Shown here one piece after another: positions 20,301-31,508 of a DNA stretch of 64,000 nt (the stretch's first letter is position 1; every line of letters starts with the position of its first letter). The DNA is from Phytophthora hibernalis (taxonomy: Eukaryota; Oomycota; Peronosporomycetes; Peronosporales; Peronosporaceae). The DNA is taken from positions 248,001 to 312,000 of the forward strand of contig JAAKBF010000092.1 of assembly GCA_012656075.1 (NCBI GenBank), read 5' to 3'. The notes under the pieces are model-generated. The model did no database searches, was not told where the DNA came from, and was given only the letters and a program-made list of their open reading frames with translations. Made by a program: the position numbers and the translations under genes.

Positions 20301-23300
20301 TTCTCTTTCTTTGTGGCCAGTAACATGATCTTCTCGTTACGATAGCTTTCATCTCGCGAAAAGAGCTCCAAGTCCAACTCAGTATTGAAGAACGAACTCA
20401 TTTTCTCCAGCTCCTGCGACTTTTTCTGTGAAAGCAACCGCTCTTGACATCGTTGAGAAAGTTTCAAGAAAATCTGGTATCGCTGCTCCGACATCAACAG
20501 CCGAGGTACCATCCGTTCGTCTGCTGGACTCGCCACGTTCTCCAGAGATCCATTTTGAGAATCAATTAGGGGGCTTACAGTACGCCGCGCAACTTCATAG
20601 GAGGATGACAATGTTTCAAGGCGCTTTCTACGAATTTTTAGCGTCTCTGTATCACTTGCTGATATTTCTTCCTTCGCTTGAGCCACCTGGAGCAAGAAAA
20701 ATGATGCAAACGATGACCCACAACGTCACTCGTTTGCATAGTTTCGTTGCTGGATGAAGTGGCTGATGTTTCAGGCTGCTCCGTGAAAACCGAGGATAGG
20801 ATCTTATCGGTGCAGAACGCTTCGAAGCTTTCATCATCCACACATAGGTCGCTCCACATAATTAAGTAACTGAAACCTAGCTCTATGAACTGCTGCCAGT
20901 CCCCGGAAGCATTGGCAATAGGAGAAGCAGCCAGATCCACAGCTTCCTCCACGCAAAGATGCACCATTTGCTGGAGGAATATTGGTACAGATTCAATATT
21001 GTCCTGGTTTTCGAAGCCAGCAACATCGTTGGTAGACATAACTTGGGTAAGCTGGAATCCTCGCTGCAACAATCGCAGTAAAAATTTACGGTCGTTTTTC
21101 TCCTCGTGCAGCAAGTCAACAACCACTTTGAGCTCATTTAGAAGCACAACCTCTGCACTGCTGGCAGAGATACCTCCTACAAGTCGTCGCTGTTCAAAAT
21201 CATCGTCGGACAAGCCGAGCTCAACCATTAATGCTTGAATAGCTTCGATCCTCTCCAGCCACGATAGCACCAAGTCTGTCACTTGGTGTGCGAAGAGATC
21301 CAAGGAGGAAGCGTTCGTCGAGCTAAACAGCGCGCAACACAGCTTGTGTTTTTGCCCCATGAGCAGAAGGATGAAGCAGACACGAGGTCCAGAACCAACG
21401 AAATCACGTGCAAAAGCGTCAATTTATCGCTGTTGCCGCTTGCAGCGACTGCATCCGTATCCGTCGGAATTTCATCGATAACTTGCATTGTCAAGTCATA
21501 CGCGACACCATAATCCATGCAATACAGGGCTGCGTACGCGCCCTTCATCCAAATTTCCAGCTTTTGCGAGTCAACGCGTAGCAACTTGGCCAGATGCATA
21601 ACTGCAGCCAAGGGTTCATTCCATACATCTGTGGCCGTTTCCCGCCCATGAGTCCAGACTTTTCATCTAGGTGTTGCGTTAGCCACTCCTAGCTCGCACA
21701 GAGGGCTTGTAGTTGCTTGGGTTGCTCACAAACACTTGGCAAACAGCATCCAGCCGGGCATTTTCCTCCTCTCCGTTGTCTTCCTGGCTACCGCGGAGCT
21801 TAGACGGCGAAAGTTTAACAGCTCCATACGTTAGCAGATCTAGTAGCTCACAGGCGTGCGCTCTATCTGTTTCCAGTACCAAAATGCCTTCGTAGTGCTG
21901 TTTTGCGCCGGATGCTGCACGGTTTCCTACGTCCCATAATGGAAGCAATAGCAGTTGGCGTACAATGCCAATGCAGCTCAATGCAGCTTCTTGGGCAGTA
22001 TTCGATTTCGCATCCTCAGAATATCCGACAACAGAATCTAGTTTTGCTCGAATCACCACGAGTAACTCATCCAGCACATGATCAACCGCCTCTATGTCGG
22101 AGCCAATCCAGTGGTTCACTAGATTTTGAGCGGCGTCAATGTTGGCCCGATCAGGAGCGAGGAGATGCTTCAAAATTACTTCCAAGATCATTTCTTGAGT
22201 CAAGCGCTCCCCAAAAGCATGCTCTTTCAACTTGACTGCATCCTGTAGCACTTCAAGCCACTGACTTCCATCTACGTTTTTCTCGTCGGCCAAAGCAAAC
22301 TCACACATTTGTTCCAGCAAATCTTGCGGGCCAACGCTAGTGCCACTACCAATCCCAAGATCGCTACTTGCCAGCATCCGGTATTTCAGTCCGCTAGGCG
22401 ACGAAACCACGCCGTATTTGCTTAGCACGTCCATCGTTACCATGAGATCTTCCATCTCATCTACCGCCACCTGCAATTGAGCGATCTCCGGCGGATCATT
22501 CTCCTTTCGAACAGGAAGTGACTGAAAAATTGTCCAAAGCTGTTCAACAACTGCGAGATGGCGCTGTATATAAACGTCCCTGTTCACGCTTGGCGCTTTG
22601 TCACTGCTGATGTCAGACGCATCCACCGAGTAAACTACATCAAGTGCAGTCTTGATGAGCCGCGCATCACTCTGAATCCACCGATTAGTACGGCCGATTG
22701 ACGGATTGCTCCGATGAATCAACTGTGCCACAAGCGTCAAACTTTCCAGCGAGGACTTGGATGCAATAGTTTGTGCAAGCCAAGAGAACAGATCATCAAG
22801 AAGGTATGTGCGATCTTGACGCTGAGAAACAAACACTACATCCAACCGATCGATGATCGAAGCGACGTCGCCGACAGTTTCCTTCTCGTCGCAGCCTACG
22901 ACAATTATGGCTTGCTCCTGCATTGACAGTGCAGACCACTCATTCAGTGGAAGCAAGCAGCATGCTGATAGTTGAAGCGGGTAAACACATTTGTATAACC
23001 GCTCGGTGTGTAGACAGAAACCTTCCAATGGCTTCTCAGCTTCTTGGGAAGGCCAACCCGTTAGGCACTTGGTCGCCAATGAGCTAAGCTCGTATGCAAA
23101 CGCAAGCTGGCCGTAACGCGTATCCAGTTCAAGAATCCTTTTTGTATACCACGCAACATACGCTGCATTGCACTCTTTGCGGTCTGCTTGCGTGAATTCT
23201 TCAAATTCTGCAAGCTCCTCATTTGTAAGGTCCTGCAGTTGGTTATCCTGGAGAAATATAACCGGGGTCGTCGTCTCACAATCGTTGCCATCTTCTGGTG

Positions 23301-25185
23301 CAATATCGTCTAGCACACGAAGCGTGAAAACTGCACGTCGCCTTCTAGCTGGGTTGCAACTGCTGGGAGTAGCTGAGCGTATGTCGATGGTGATATATAA
23401 GGTGGCAGGAACTCAAGAATCTCGAACCAGTGCGACATTAAATTCCACGCATGCCGATGGAATAGAACAGTAAGAGCCCCCACACGGCCCTCTCGCGCAA
23501 ACTGTTTCGCTGTTGTTACCACGGGTGAGGATCTGAACAAAACGTAGGCCACTCCATCGAAAAGCTGATCGCCAGCCAATGACGTGGTGGAAACACCCTC
23601 TTCTTCGCACAAAACCAATCGCAATGTTTCGAGGCGATACCTGTATCGCTGAAGATCCACCTTTCCTGCGACTGCGCTGTGGCAAGTTCATCACCAGCAT
23701 TCAAACTCAACCAGGCATCCCACGCAAGATCAAGTATCTTCTTCATGTTCGCGCTTGAATCGTCAGCAATAAGACGTAAGCATTTACCAAGTACCCATTG
23801 CTTGTCTGACATCGCCCGCAAATGATCTAGTGCGTCCGCAAATTCATCATGTTCGCCGCGTTGAATAAGCCCTCGTGGCCCAGTTGACAAAAATACCAGT
23901 CTCTGAAATTCCGGGTCTCTAGTTGCTGGTACTTCATCGTTGTCTTGGAACAGTTGAGCAGCTTGCTCCTGGTACTGCGTCCATATGCGGCGGTGAATGT
24001 AGTTTACAGCAATACCGTCATCGCGTGTTTCACAAAACCCATTCGTCGCAAGAGCGTCACCAGTTGACACGTCTTCAGCTTGTTGCCATTTCAAAACATC
24101 CGCGCAAACGTCGATCTGACGGATAGCGATCCGTCTCAGGTCGTCCACCATTTTTACAAAGTTCCCATTGGGCGCCAATGTCAGATGACGGATGGAGCCA
24201 CGCAATACCCGGCTCTCCTTCGTTTCCGCGCCCACCATCATCTTAAATGGAGCAAACACGCTCGACAGCAGCCCTCCAGAGCCCTCTTCAACCGTTGAAA
24301 CAAGATCTGTCAGCTCTGCCTCGTCCGAATTCGCCGTCTCATCTAGCTGTTCCGTCTCCCACTTTAGCACCATCGTGACATCCAACAGCTCGGCGACGTC
24401 TTTGCTGTCCTTGTCGCTCGACACCTTCCAGACACTCAACGAAGACGCTTGTTTCTCCACTAACTCGTCGCTAGGATCTCTCACGCCTCCAGCCACCACC
24501 AGAGTGGAGGTCAGCGGCTCGTAGCAGGCCGCCGTCACCCCCGTGTGCCACTCCGCAAGCCTCTTCACCACCTTCATGGAGAAGATCCCCGCTGTATTCC
24601 CTCCGTCGCCTGATCCATTGCTGCCAGAGCCAATTTGGCCAGTTGCACCTCCACACTGAGCCACACTCCATCATCCCCCAGCACGAACACTTTTCTGCCG
24701 CTCTGCGACGGGAAAAAGACGTTCACGATGCCCGTTGCAGGGTTCCACTGCTTCGCTGTCAGGTACGTAGCTGGGTCCACTCTGAGCAGCAGTGTGGGGC
24801 CTGTAGCACCCTCAGGAGCCAGCCACTCGGGACGTGTAAATACCCACAGCACGCCTTCGGATTGTCCCTCTGAGGCCGCAATTCGGCCGCTCACCACCAG
24901 AAACTTGAGGTCCGGACTCCACACGAGCGTCCACTTGCAGTCCACCGCCTGGGAAGCGTCAGAATCGTCTCCTTCCAGCTGTAAATCCACGAATTCCGGT
25001 TCCTGCTCTTCGTCCAACTGGAAAACGGACAAACGCACGCAGTTCGGCTCCGTTCGCGACCGGAACAGCACCGCTAGATGCGCCGCAGACGCGGCTAATG
25101 CTGTGACCTCAGCGTCGTGTGGAAGCGACGCCACAGAGCCCCGCGCAAGCTCGCGAGCCGCCAGCAGTAGCGGCTCAGTCGTCAT
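17349..25185 (-). CDS. NBAS/Sec39-like ER tethering protein, with eight single-base breaks
   Basis: From ATG 25185 to the stop at 17349-17351 there is one long reading of about 2,600 residues, interrupted by eight frame changes. At each, adding one base to a short homopolymer joins the frames: 24599-24601, 23662-23664, 23327-23330, 21688-21689, 21660-21663, 21374-21375, 20697-20701 and 19144-19148. No intron is needed. The N-terminal part is beta-propeller-like (SPDLKFLVVSGRI, VFVLGDDGVWLSVEV). The middle is helical and matches the Sec39 region of NBAS (LDHLRAMSDKQWVLGKCLRL; FRSSPVVTTAKQFAREGRVG). Human NBAS has about 2,370 residues, so length fits. NBAS/Sec39 belongs to the NRZ/Dsl1 complex tethering Golgi-derived COPI vesicles to the ER. 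Similarity is recognised by pattern, so the name is likely but not certain. Confidence 0.75.
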
Positions 25186-25386
25186 CGTAGACGTGTCAAA
25201 AACTGAGACCAAAATCGAAGTCGCAAAGAGTACCGTGAAATAGATATCGAAGACCCCACACTCATGTGTATTAAACCGAAGACTGTAGTAAAGAATAAAA
25301 ATAGATGTCTTAGGATATAGTGATCTGCGGTAGACACGCAGTACCCTTTTACCCAACAAAGCGTCACTTTGAGATTAGCAGAGACC

Positions 25387-26268
25387 ATGGCGAGTAAAAG
25401 TGTACGTAAGCCGCTCATGAGCTTCCTGCGTCTTCGAACGAGCATCCAGGAGCAGCTACGCATCGAGGAGGCGCTCTTCCGTGTGGACTCGCAGTGCAAC
25501 TGGTTCATTTACAACGACGCGCACTCGCCAGCCACGATCGTCATGGGCATCTCGGGCAAACCGGAGCTGCTTCTGCACCAGGACGCGGTGAAGCGGTGCG
25601 TGGCAATGACTGCAGTACTTGCAATTGACGCTGACAATTGACTGGATACAGAGACGGGATTCCAGTGCTCAAGCGCTTCAGCGGCGGTGGTACTGTCATT
25701 GTGGACCGCAACACGGTCTTCACCACCTTCATCTGCAAGCAGGAGGACTTCCCGCAGGTCCGGCCGTACCCGCGCGAGATCATGGCCTGGTCGCGCGACT
25801 TCTTCTCGCCTTTTTCACTCGGGTCTGCGATGACGACTTGGTACGGACTCGGTGCTGGACTCTTTGGTGGGATTTTCACTGACTGACCGCTCTTGCTTGT
25901 AGAAATTTTCGCTGCGGGAGGACGACTACGTGTTCAACGACCGCAAGTTCGGCGGCAACGCGCAGAGTCTGTCCAAGGGCCGCTGGCTGCACCACACGTC
26001 GTTCCTGTGGGACTTCGACCCCAAGAACATGGAGTACCTGACCAACCCGGCGCGGCAGCCGGCGTATCGTCAGCAGCGCAGCCACCTCGAGTTCCTGTGT
26101 CCGCTGAAAGACGTGCTCAAGGAGGAGTGTGCGAACCGTGAAAAATTCGAGAACGAGCTCCACGCGGAGCTGGCGCACAACTTCGAGGTCGAAGACGTGC
26201 AGCTAGACGCCATCAAGTCGATTCTGGAGACAGAGCACCGCAAGTCCACGCGGTTCCTTGAGTTGTAG
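25387..26268 (+). CDS. Lipoate-protein ligase (LplA family)
   Basis: ATG 25387. Exon 1 ends at 25595, intron 25596-25651 (56 nt), exon 2 from 25652, last exon 25903-26268; about 280 residues. Family motifs: RIEEALFRVDSQCNWFIYN, ATIVMGISGKPE, RFSGGGTVIVD (the RxxGGG lipoyl-AMP loop), and NDRKFGGNAQ with the catalytic Lys, followed by WLHHTSFLWDFD. It transfers lipoate to E2 and H subunits of mitochondrial dehydrogenases and the glycine cleavage system. The second intron is ambiguous: exon 2 joins exon 3 in phase only if one T is missing from the T5 run at 25811-25815, with donor GTCTGC (25823) or GTACGG (25841). Divergent from NBAS (201 bp); convergent with RPB7. Confidence 0.85.
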
Positions 26269-26394
26269 ACTGGCACTGAACATCGTAGATCGGTCAGTCC
26301 AACACCAACCCCTAGCGAACGAAATGTGCATCGTCAAAAGATAGTTATCAAAAAGTGGGAAGCACTACGTTTCTTGCTCCTTCTTCACAGCAGG

Positions 26395-26997
26395 TTAGTT
26401 GTCGGACGAGATGAGACCTAAATAATCATCCTTGATGGTTCCGATAGCGTTCTATAGCGACAAAGACACAACAAAACACGTCAGTCAAGCCTCCAACAAC
26501 AACAAAAGCTCTGCACTCACGATCTCCGTGACGTCGACGCTGACGCCCATGACCTTAAGACGCACACCGCAGCCCTTGCGGATCTCCACCTCTCGGTCGT
26601 CCGAGATCCACGCGTTGCTCTCGTGGTCGTAGCCGTTGTTGAGGTCCGTGGGCATGGCGTGTCTCGACACGAAGACCTGCAGCGGCCCCACGTCCGCGAA
26701 GAAGCCCAGCTGGTTCACGACCGTCACCACAGCGTCCAGCACCTGATTCTTGAAGGGACGGAAGAGAATGGCGCGGTAGCGGATGTTGAAGCACACGAAA
26801 CCCGAGTTGTCCTGGATCACGCCCTTGCCAATGTCCTCGTCGCGCACCTCCGTGACCGTGATGACGTAGCCGTACTTGCCCATGGACGTGCCCTCCACCT
26901 CCTCGATCAGACGCAGGCGGATGATGTCGTGCAGCTTGGGCCCGAAGTGCATCGGGTGCAGCAGCAGATCACGCGAAAGCTGCTTGAGGAAAAACAT
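26395..26997 (-). CDS. RPB7: RNA polymerase II subunit RPB7
   Basis: Exons 26997-26521 and 26451-26395 with a 69-nt phase-0 intron give 177 residues, matching Rpb7 (about 172). The N-terminal RNP-like half has LLHPMHFGPKL, VEGTSMGKYGYVI and GVIQDNSGFVCFNIRYRAI; the OB-fold half has RPFKNQVLDAVVTVVNQLGFF, GPLQVFVSRH and RLKVMGVSVDVTEI. The short last exon supplies the conserved end AIGTIKDDYLGLIS. RPB7 pairs with RPB4 as the stalk of Pol II, which binds emerging RNA and supports initiation. An upstream ATG at 27024 adds nine residues not found in the family, so 26997 is preferred. It is the last intact host gene before the mobile-element region. Confidence 0.95.
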
Positions 26998-27157
26998 GGT
27001 GCGTGGCCGGCAGCAAAAGATCAAATGAACGAGCTTTGAGGGATCGAAGAGGTGTGTGCCACATATATTTTAGTGCTGGTCCATGTTTTGTAAGACATGG
27101 GACGTGGCGTTTTATCATGTTTACCATGTTTCTAGGTATTAAATACCATAATAAATT

Positions 27158-27720
27158 ATGAATATCGTACGCCCATGTTTTAATCATGTTCAACAGTACG
27201 ATCATATTTTTGCCGAGCCTGAAGACACCAGCTCCGAACAAAAGCTCGCGCATCCCCCAACGACACTGAGTTTGGTCACAGCAGCGGAAAAGGACATCGT
27301 GTTCACGCCGATGAATGTCAATGAAAATCACTGGGTATGCATCGTGGTTGACCGATCTCGGACTACGATTAGCTGCAACGACTGTTTTGACAAGAGGGTT
27401 AATCAGAACTTGCTTGCGGAGTTGGCAGACGAACTCGTCAAGAAATACCTTCCGCAGCATTACAACGTGGTCGCAGTGCACAGCCCCATCCAGAGACGGT
27501 GATAATTGCGGGCTATTCGTGTGCCATTAATTTTGGCGGCGTTTGTTCAAGGATGCAGGTACACCACCGCCGGACTCCGGCGTCGACGCCGGGGTGTTTT
27601 GCGCAAGGTCGTGACCTTCAGCGATGAAAGCAAGCCGGACGCGACGACCGCCCAGGAAGAAGTCGACGCGTAAGTAGCACAAGTATATCAATACATGTTT
27701 CCATGTAACGCCCATGTATC
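27158..27720 (+). pseudogene. Ulp1-type protease, C-terminal half, inverted
   Basis: After a 3' splice-like CAACAG, the frame runs YDHIFAEPEDTSS, then VFTPMNVNENHWVCIVVD (catalytic His), CNDCFD (Asp), and, one frame over, QRDGDNCGLFVCH (Gln and nucleophile Cys). That is the C48/Ulp1 catalytic order His-Asp-Gln-Cys. The frame changes at about 27,495 and again near 27,600, before a C-terminus VVTFSDESKPDATTAQEEVDA ending at or spliced at GTAAGT (27,670). The missing N-terminal half lies just to the right on the opposite strand (27,775-28,146). Surrounding non-coding sequence carries CCATGTTT repeats on the same strand. A fragment of the transposon-borne protease, split by inversion. Confidence 0.7.
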
Positions 27721-27774
27721 CACGTTTTCGTCCATGTTTCCCTGGATGAATACATTACTGAAGGTAGGTCTGAA

Positions 27775-28748
27775 CTATGAAAAAGAGGGTGTCGGCATCA
27801 CCGCAACATCGCGATATCGATCAGGCTTCGTTTTTCGTCTTTCTGTCAACATGATTTCACCATGGTTGTTGTATGATGTCGCAAGAGTCATCACGAAAGC
27901 ATTGACCAGGTTGTCATTGTGCCATGACTTCTCCCTGGCGCAGTATAGATGATTCCATTGCAATTCAAATCCATCACCAAAACCTGGAAGCCTGTTATGC
28001 GGCGAAGTTTGCAGCATCCGCTGAGCTAACACGTCGGCTCCCTCATCTGCAAACGCGCTGCCCACGGTGTTCATAAGCCAAACGTAGAATTCCATACCGT
28101 CTTTGCACGCTTTCACCATACTCCATAGGTATTGCATCGCCATCAATTGAAGCTGCGTGTAATCGCCAAGACCTGCTACATTACATACCCAACTCTCTTT
28201 TGACGCATCTCATTGCAAAGTCGGATCCATAGCATGGTCAAACGGCGTCTTGCGCTCAATTAATTCAAGAGATTCCAGTACCATAGACTCGAGTAGCCGG
28301 TATACCACGACCTGGCGTACTGGTGCACGGAACTTGTCGGTGATGTCTTTGTTCCGATATTTGTGGTGCCGCACCTCGCACAAACTCAGGTCCACGAGGG
28401 AGGCATGTGCGTCTTAAGAAATTCAACAACGTCGACTAGGTCATCTCCACGTAACGCGTTCCGTAACTTCGCACCTTTGTTGTACTCCTTTCTCTCACGA
28501 CTAATGTGCGAATTCTCTGCAGCTTTATCCTTTCGCGGACGACCCACACGCCTTCTAGGGTTGAATGTTTTCATATTCTTCTTTGTCTTGGTCTCGTCGT
28601 CATCTGGGTTGTTATGTTGCCTGTCGTCCATCGCTTCAAGTTGCGATTCTTTTGCTGCTCCAGCACACTGAGTCGGCGGCAGGGTCTCGTCGTCTTCACT
28701 ACTAAAAGAGGTATAGCCATGTCTCCTTGACTTAGCTTGACGCATCAT
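27775..28748 (-). pseudogene. AT-hook linker and Ulp1-type protease N-terminal half
   Basis: Reading leftwards: an acidic/basic linker with an AT-hook-like VGRPRKDK, then VVEFLKTHMPPSW; a frame change at about 28,390 leads to LSLCEVRHHKYRNKDITDKF and an ERK-rich helix; an in-frame TGA (28,210-28,212) and then MQYLWSMVKACKDGMEFYVW; finally SWHNDNLVNAFVMTLATSYNNHG. The last motif matches the start of Ulp1 catalytic domains (WLxDxxIxAF). The reading fades at 27,775, and the remaining catalytic residues are found on the other strand at 27,158-27,720. It follows directly from the MULE transposase on the same strand with compatible frames (EKFQAALKP, then MMRQAKSRRHGY), suggesting one original gene. 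Confidence 0.55.
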
Positions 28749-28957
28749 CTTTCCAAGGGTTTCAGTGCCGCCTGGAACTTCTCATCTGGCAAATCGGTGA
28801 GTTCGCTTGTGATTCTGCTAAGACACTTTGAGCGCTCTTGTACTTGTCTTTATCAGCCATCTGCTTCTTTCGTGTAATTTCATTATTGTCCGTGCTGATG
28901 CGCAGGGGCGTGTCCACGACCGGAAGTTCTTCTTCCAAAGTGCCAACACGCAGCCAC

Positions 28958-29070
28958 CTTCGGTGCAATACATGGACGGAAACATGGACAAACATGGACA
29001 CAAATCATTGAACAGTTAAATGTTAGAAACATGGACGATAACATGACCAAAACATGGTAAGTGCAATTAC
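28958..29070 (-). other. Intron of the MULE gene with CCATGTTT repeats
   Basis: Donor GTAATT, acceptor GAAG. The transcribed strand contains four CCATGTTT-type units (CCATGTTTTGG, CCATGTTTCTA, CCATGTTTGTCC, CCATGTTTCCG). The splice joins SVR to WLRVGT in frame. Confidence 0.7.
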
Positions 29071-29882
29071 CTGACCGAGATCGACGAGTACGGAATCGTC
29101 AACAAACGAGCGACATGTTTCCGATACAGTATTACATGCTTGAACGGCATCTTCACGGTTGCGGAAAACTCACAAGTGCACATCCACGTTACCTTGTCCA
29201 CACGATGAGATCTTTCATCACGAAGAAAAGTGACGTACGATTCTTCGTCGTCCAGCGTGTACCTCTCGAAGGAGGCAGTATCGACTGCAAACTTGTACTC
29301 AGTGACGAATATCTCTGCCACCCTCTCACTCGTCATTCCCAATAGCTGGTTCATCTCTTTTCCGTAGTTGATGTCTCTTTGTGTCCCGGGCATTATACCC
29401 TTCGTGACGTACTCGTCGTCTTTGCGCCGCTGGAACTGAATCACCGTCTCCAAACACTGCCTCATACTCATTGAACTCTCCAGTCCCACCTTAACCTTTC
29501 CAAAGAAGCTCTCAATACGATTATTGGTGTTGTTGCGAAAATGTGGTAGATCCATCCGAAAGCAAGTGACCCACATTTATTTACAGCCAACCCAGTTCGC
29601 GTCAAAGTAATTCGATAGCTTCTTTGCGCCCGTCTCGACTCGCAAACGATTCGAACTCGTCGACATGCAGCTGTAGAACCCCCTCAGACATGGCGTACAC
29701 CATGTTGTGAACACAGACGTTCATCTGCTTTAAAACTTCCTCGCTGTAAACCCCATAGTTTTTGGTGTCTCGCACTGCTCCACGTAACCATTTGAGCACG
29801 TGGAAGTGCCACAACACGATCCGCTCGTCAGGAAACATACTCCGCAGTACTTCGATCTCGTTGAAATCCTTATCAGTCATTA

Positions 29883-30713
29883 GTGGTAGTCAGAGTTGGA
29901 TACAAGAGCTGTTTCCAAGAGACAAATTACGTATTGGTCCGTTTTCATCGGCTTAAATTCTCGTGGATTCCAAGAGATCTCACCCCAGCTATTTTCTTCC
30001 AAGAGGGGACTTAGAATCCAAGAGAGCTGACACATGCACAAAGATCACATGGAGGACAACGAAGCCGCATCCGATGGAGAGAAGGAGGCTTCTGTCGTGC
30101 CTACCGTCACGGCTGTTGCTGCGTCCAGGAAGAAGAAGAAGAAGAAGTGAGGGGTGATACACCGAAACCACCGCGAGGGACAACGGAGATTTCACGACGT
30201 TCCTGTTCTCCAGGCCAACAAATAACCTTCGACTTTAAGCTTAGCAATGCACGGACGACACGATTAACAGGCAGAGACTCTGGTGTACGGCCCCCGACAG
30301 ATAGGTAATCGGCAGTGCCCGGCACTCGGATCGATGGATGTCCAAGGTCCTTGGCCATCCATCGATCCCAACGTCCGTAGAAGTCCCAATTACGTTTAGC
30401 TCCACACTCGTCACGCGTTTAGGACGCGTAACGTAGCGTTGTGCGTCCAGCACGAGATAGAGCGAGACAAAGAGTAAATTATCGTTCTCACCGCTCGAGT
30501 CTTCGCTGTCTGCGCTCAGTTGCAACCGATTCCTCCATGCAGCCCGAAGTCCCTTCAGCAGCAGCTTCTCCCCGCTTTTTGTCGGCATCTTGCGATCTGT
30601 ATTCCCTGGGCCAAGCGCTTGGAAAGGTAGTCAGAGTTGGAAGGTTTTGATTCGCTAAAAGTTGGCGAGATTTTCTCTTGGAAACAGCTCTTGTATCCAA
30701 CTCTGACTACCAC
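29883..30713. mobile_element. 831-bp TA-flanked inverted-repeat element inside the MULE gene
   Basis: Both ends carry a perfect 40-bp terminal inverted repeat beginning GTGGTAGTCAGAGTTGG (29883-29922 and 30674-30713), flanked by TA on each side (29881-29882 and 30714-30715). Removing the element with one TA restores the MULE reading NKIII-MTDKDF exactly. A partial direct copy of the repeat start (GGTAGTCAGAGTTGGA) lies at 30626-30641. Internal frames (for example a minus-strand one at 30241-30588, with KRVTSVELNVIG) show no transposase signature, so the element is probably non-autonomous. TA duplication and termini suggest a Tc1/mariner-superfamily relative. Confidence 0.9.
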
Positions 30714-30873
30714 TATTATAATCTTGTTTCTTTCCCAATCGTTCACATTCTGGAACTGCTCTATGATCTTCATCATATTCCAATCCGCATTTCGTTCTAT
30801 AACGGAGTGTTGCGCTGTCTGGCCGTTTCCGAACTGATCCATCACCATCAAAGTACATATTTGATAGTTATAT

Positions 30874-31000
30874 CTGAAAATCGCACAATGTAACAATGGA
30901 AAGATAGTAAAACATGGACAAACATGGACAAACATGGACTTCAAGTAAGTCTTCAAAAAATGGCAAAAACTTGAGGAGTGGTAGCAAACATGGTACAAAC
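30874..31000 (-). other. Intron of the MULE gene with CCATGTTT repeats
   Basis: Donor GTTTGT, acceptor TTTCAG. The spliced product reads HKTNR-YNYQ, restoring a conserved MULE stretch. The transcribed strand holds four CCATGTTT units, three of them in tandem spacing (CCATGTTTGTCCATGTTTG). Confidence 0.75.
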
Positions 31001-31508
31001 CTGTTCGTCTTGTGCGTGCAGTCGATCAACAAATTCTCGGGAAAACGCTTGAACAACTTGCGCATGTGCGGTGAACAAATCGTCACAACTGCAGTCTGAT
31101 CGTCTGCGTTTTCATCGACTGCAGATACATTTCCAGGCGCCTTCAGATCAAACTTAACCAGCATTTTTGCCACAAGGACCTCGTCACTCAAACGACCACC
31201 TAATACCAAACCACGTATTTCATGAATTAGAAGAGTATGCAACAGCAACATGCATACTAACGACGTATCACTCATCTGACGATTTCACCCTTGCGATCAT
31301 GTTGTACACATCCGTTAACTGCACGTAGTGAACCGAATTCGCGCGGATGTAGTCGTAGATTTTGCTCCACATCACCCATGATAGGTGAATATGTCGGGAC
31401 TTGGCGTACTGAATGATATCGTTGGTAAATGTCGTCCGAGACAGCATGGCAGTGACCATCAACAGCATTCTTAACTTGAATACGCCATTGCCCATTCTTC
31501 AACTCCAT

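Larger units (their letters stand above)
28762..31508 (-). pseudogene. MULE (Mutator-like) transposase, interrupted
   Basis: Reading leftwards: an N-terminal zinc-finger-like part (NGQWRIQVKNAVDGHCH), then KRFPENLLIDCTHKTNR with the first catalytic Asp, a 127-nt intron (30874-31000), YNYQICTLMVMDQFGNGQ and HSVIERNADWNM, then NKIII. Here the 831-bp element at 29883-30713 is inserted. The gene resumes with MTDKDFNEIEVLRSMFPDER (second Asp), FHVLKWLRG, RNNTNNRIESFFGKVK and a degenerate SWIM finger (WMCTCEFSATVKMPFKHV). A 113-nt intron (28958-29070) leads to WLRVGTLEEELPVVDTP. Frame changes near 31,270 and 29,600 and a TAA before 29,576 show degradation. MULE transposases cut and paste Mutator-type elements; terminal inverted repeats of this element were not found. 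Confidence 0.8.

Noticed and set aside
17349..25185. NBAS region as several separate genes or with introns at each break
   Set aside because: No usable splice signals at the joins; one missing homopolymer base explains each join and the length fits a single NBAS protein.
25182..25508. Minus-strand frame upstream of NBAS
   Set aside because: Covers the lipoate ligase first exon in antisense and has no conserved features.
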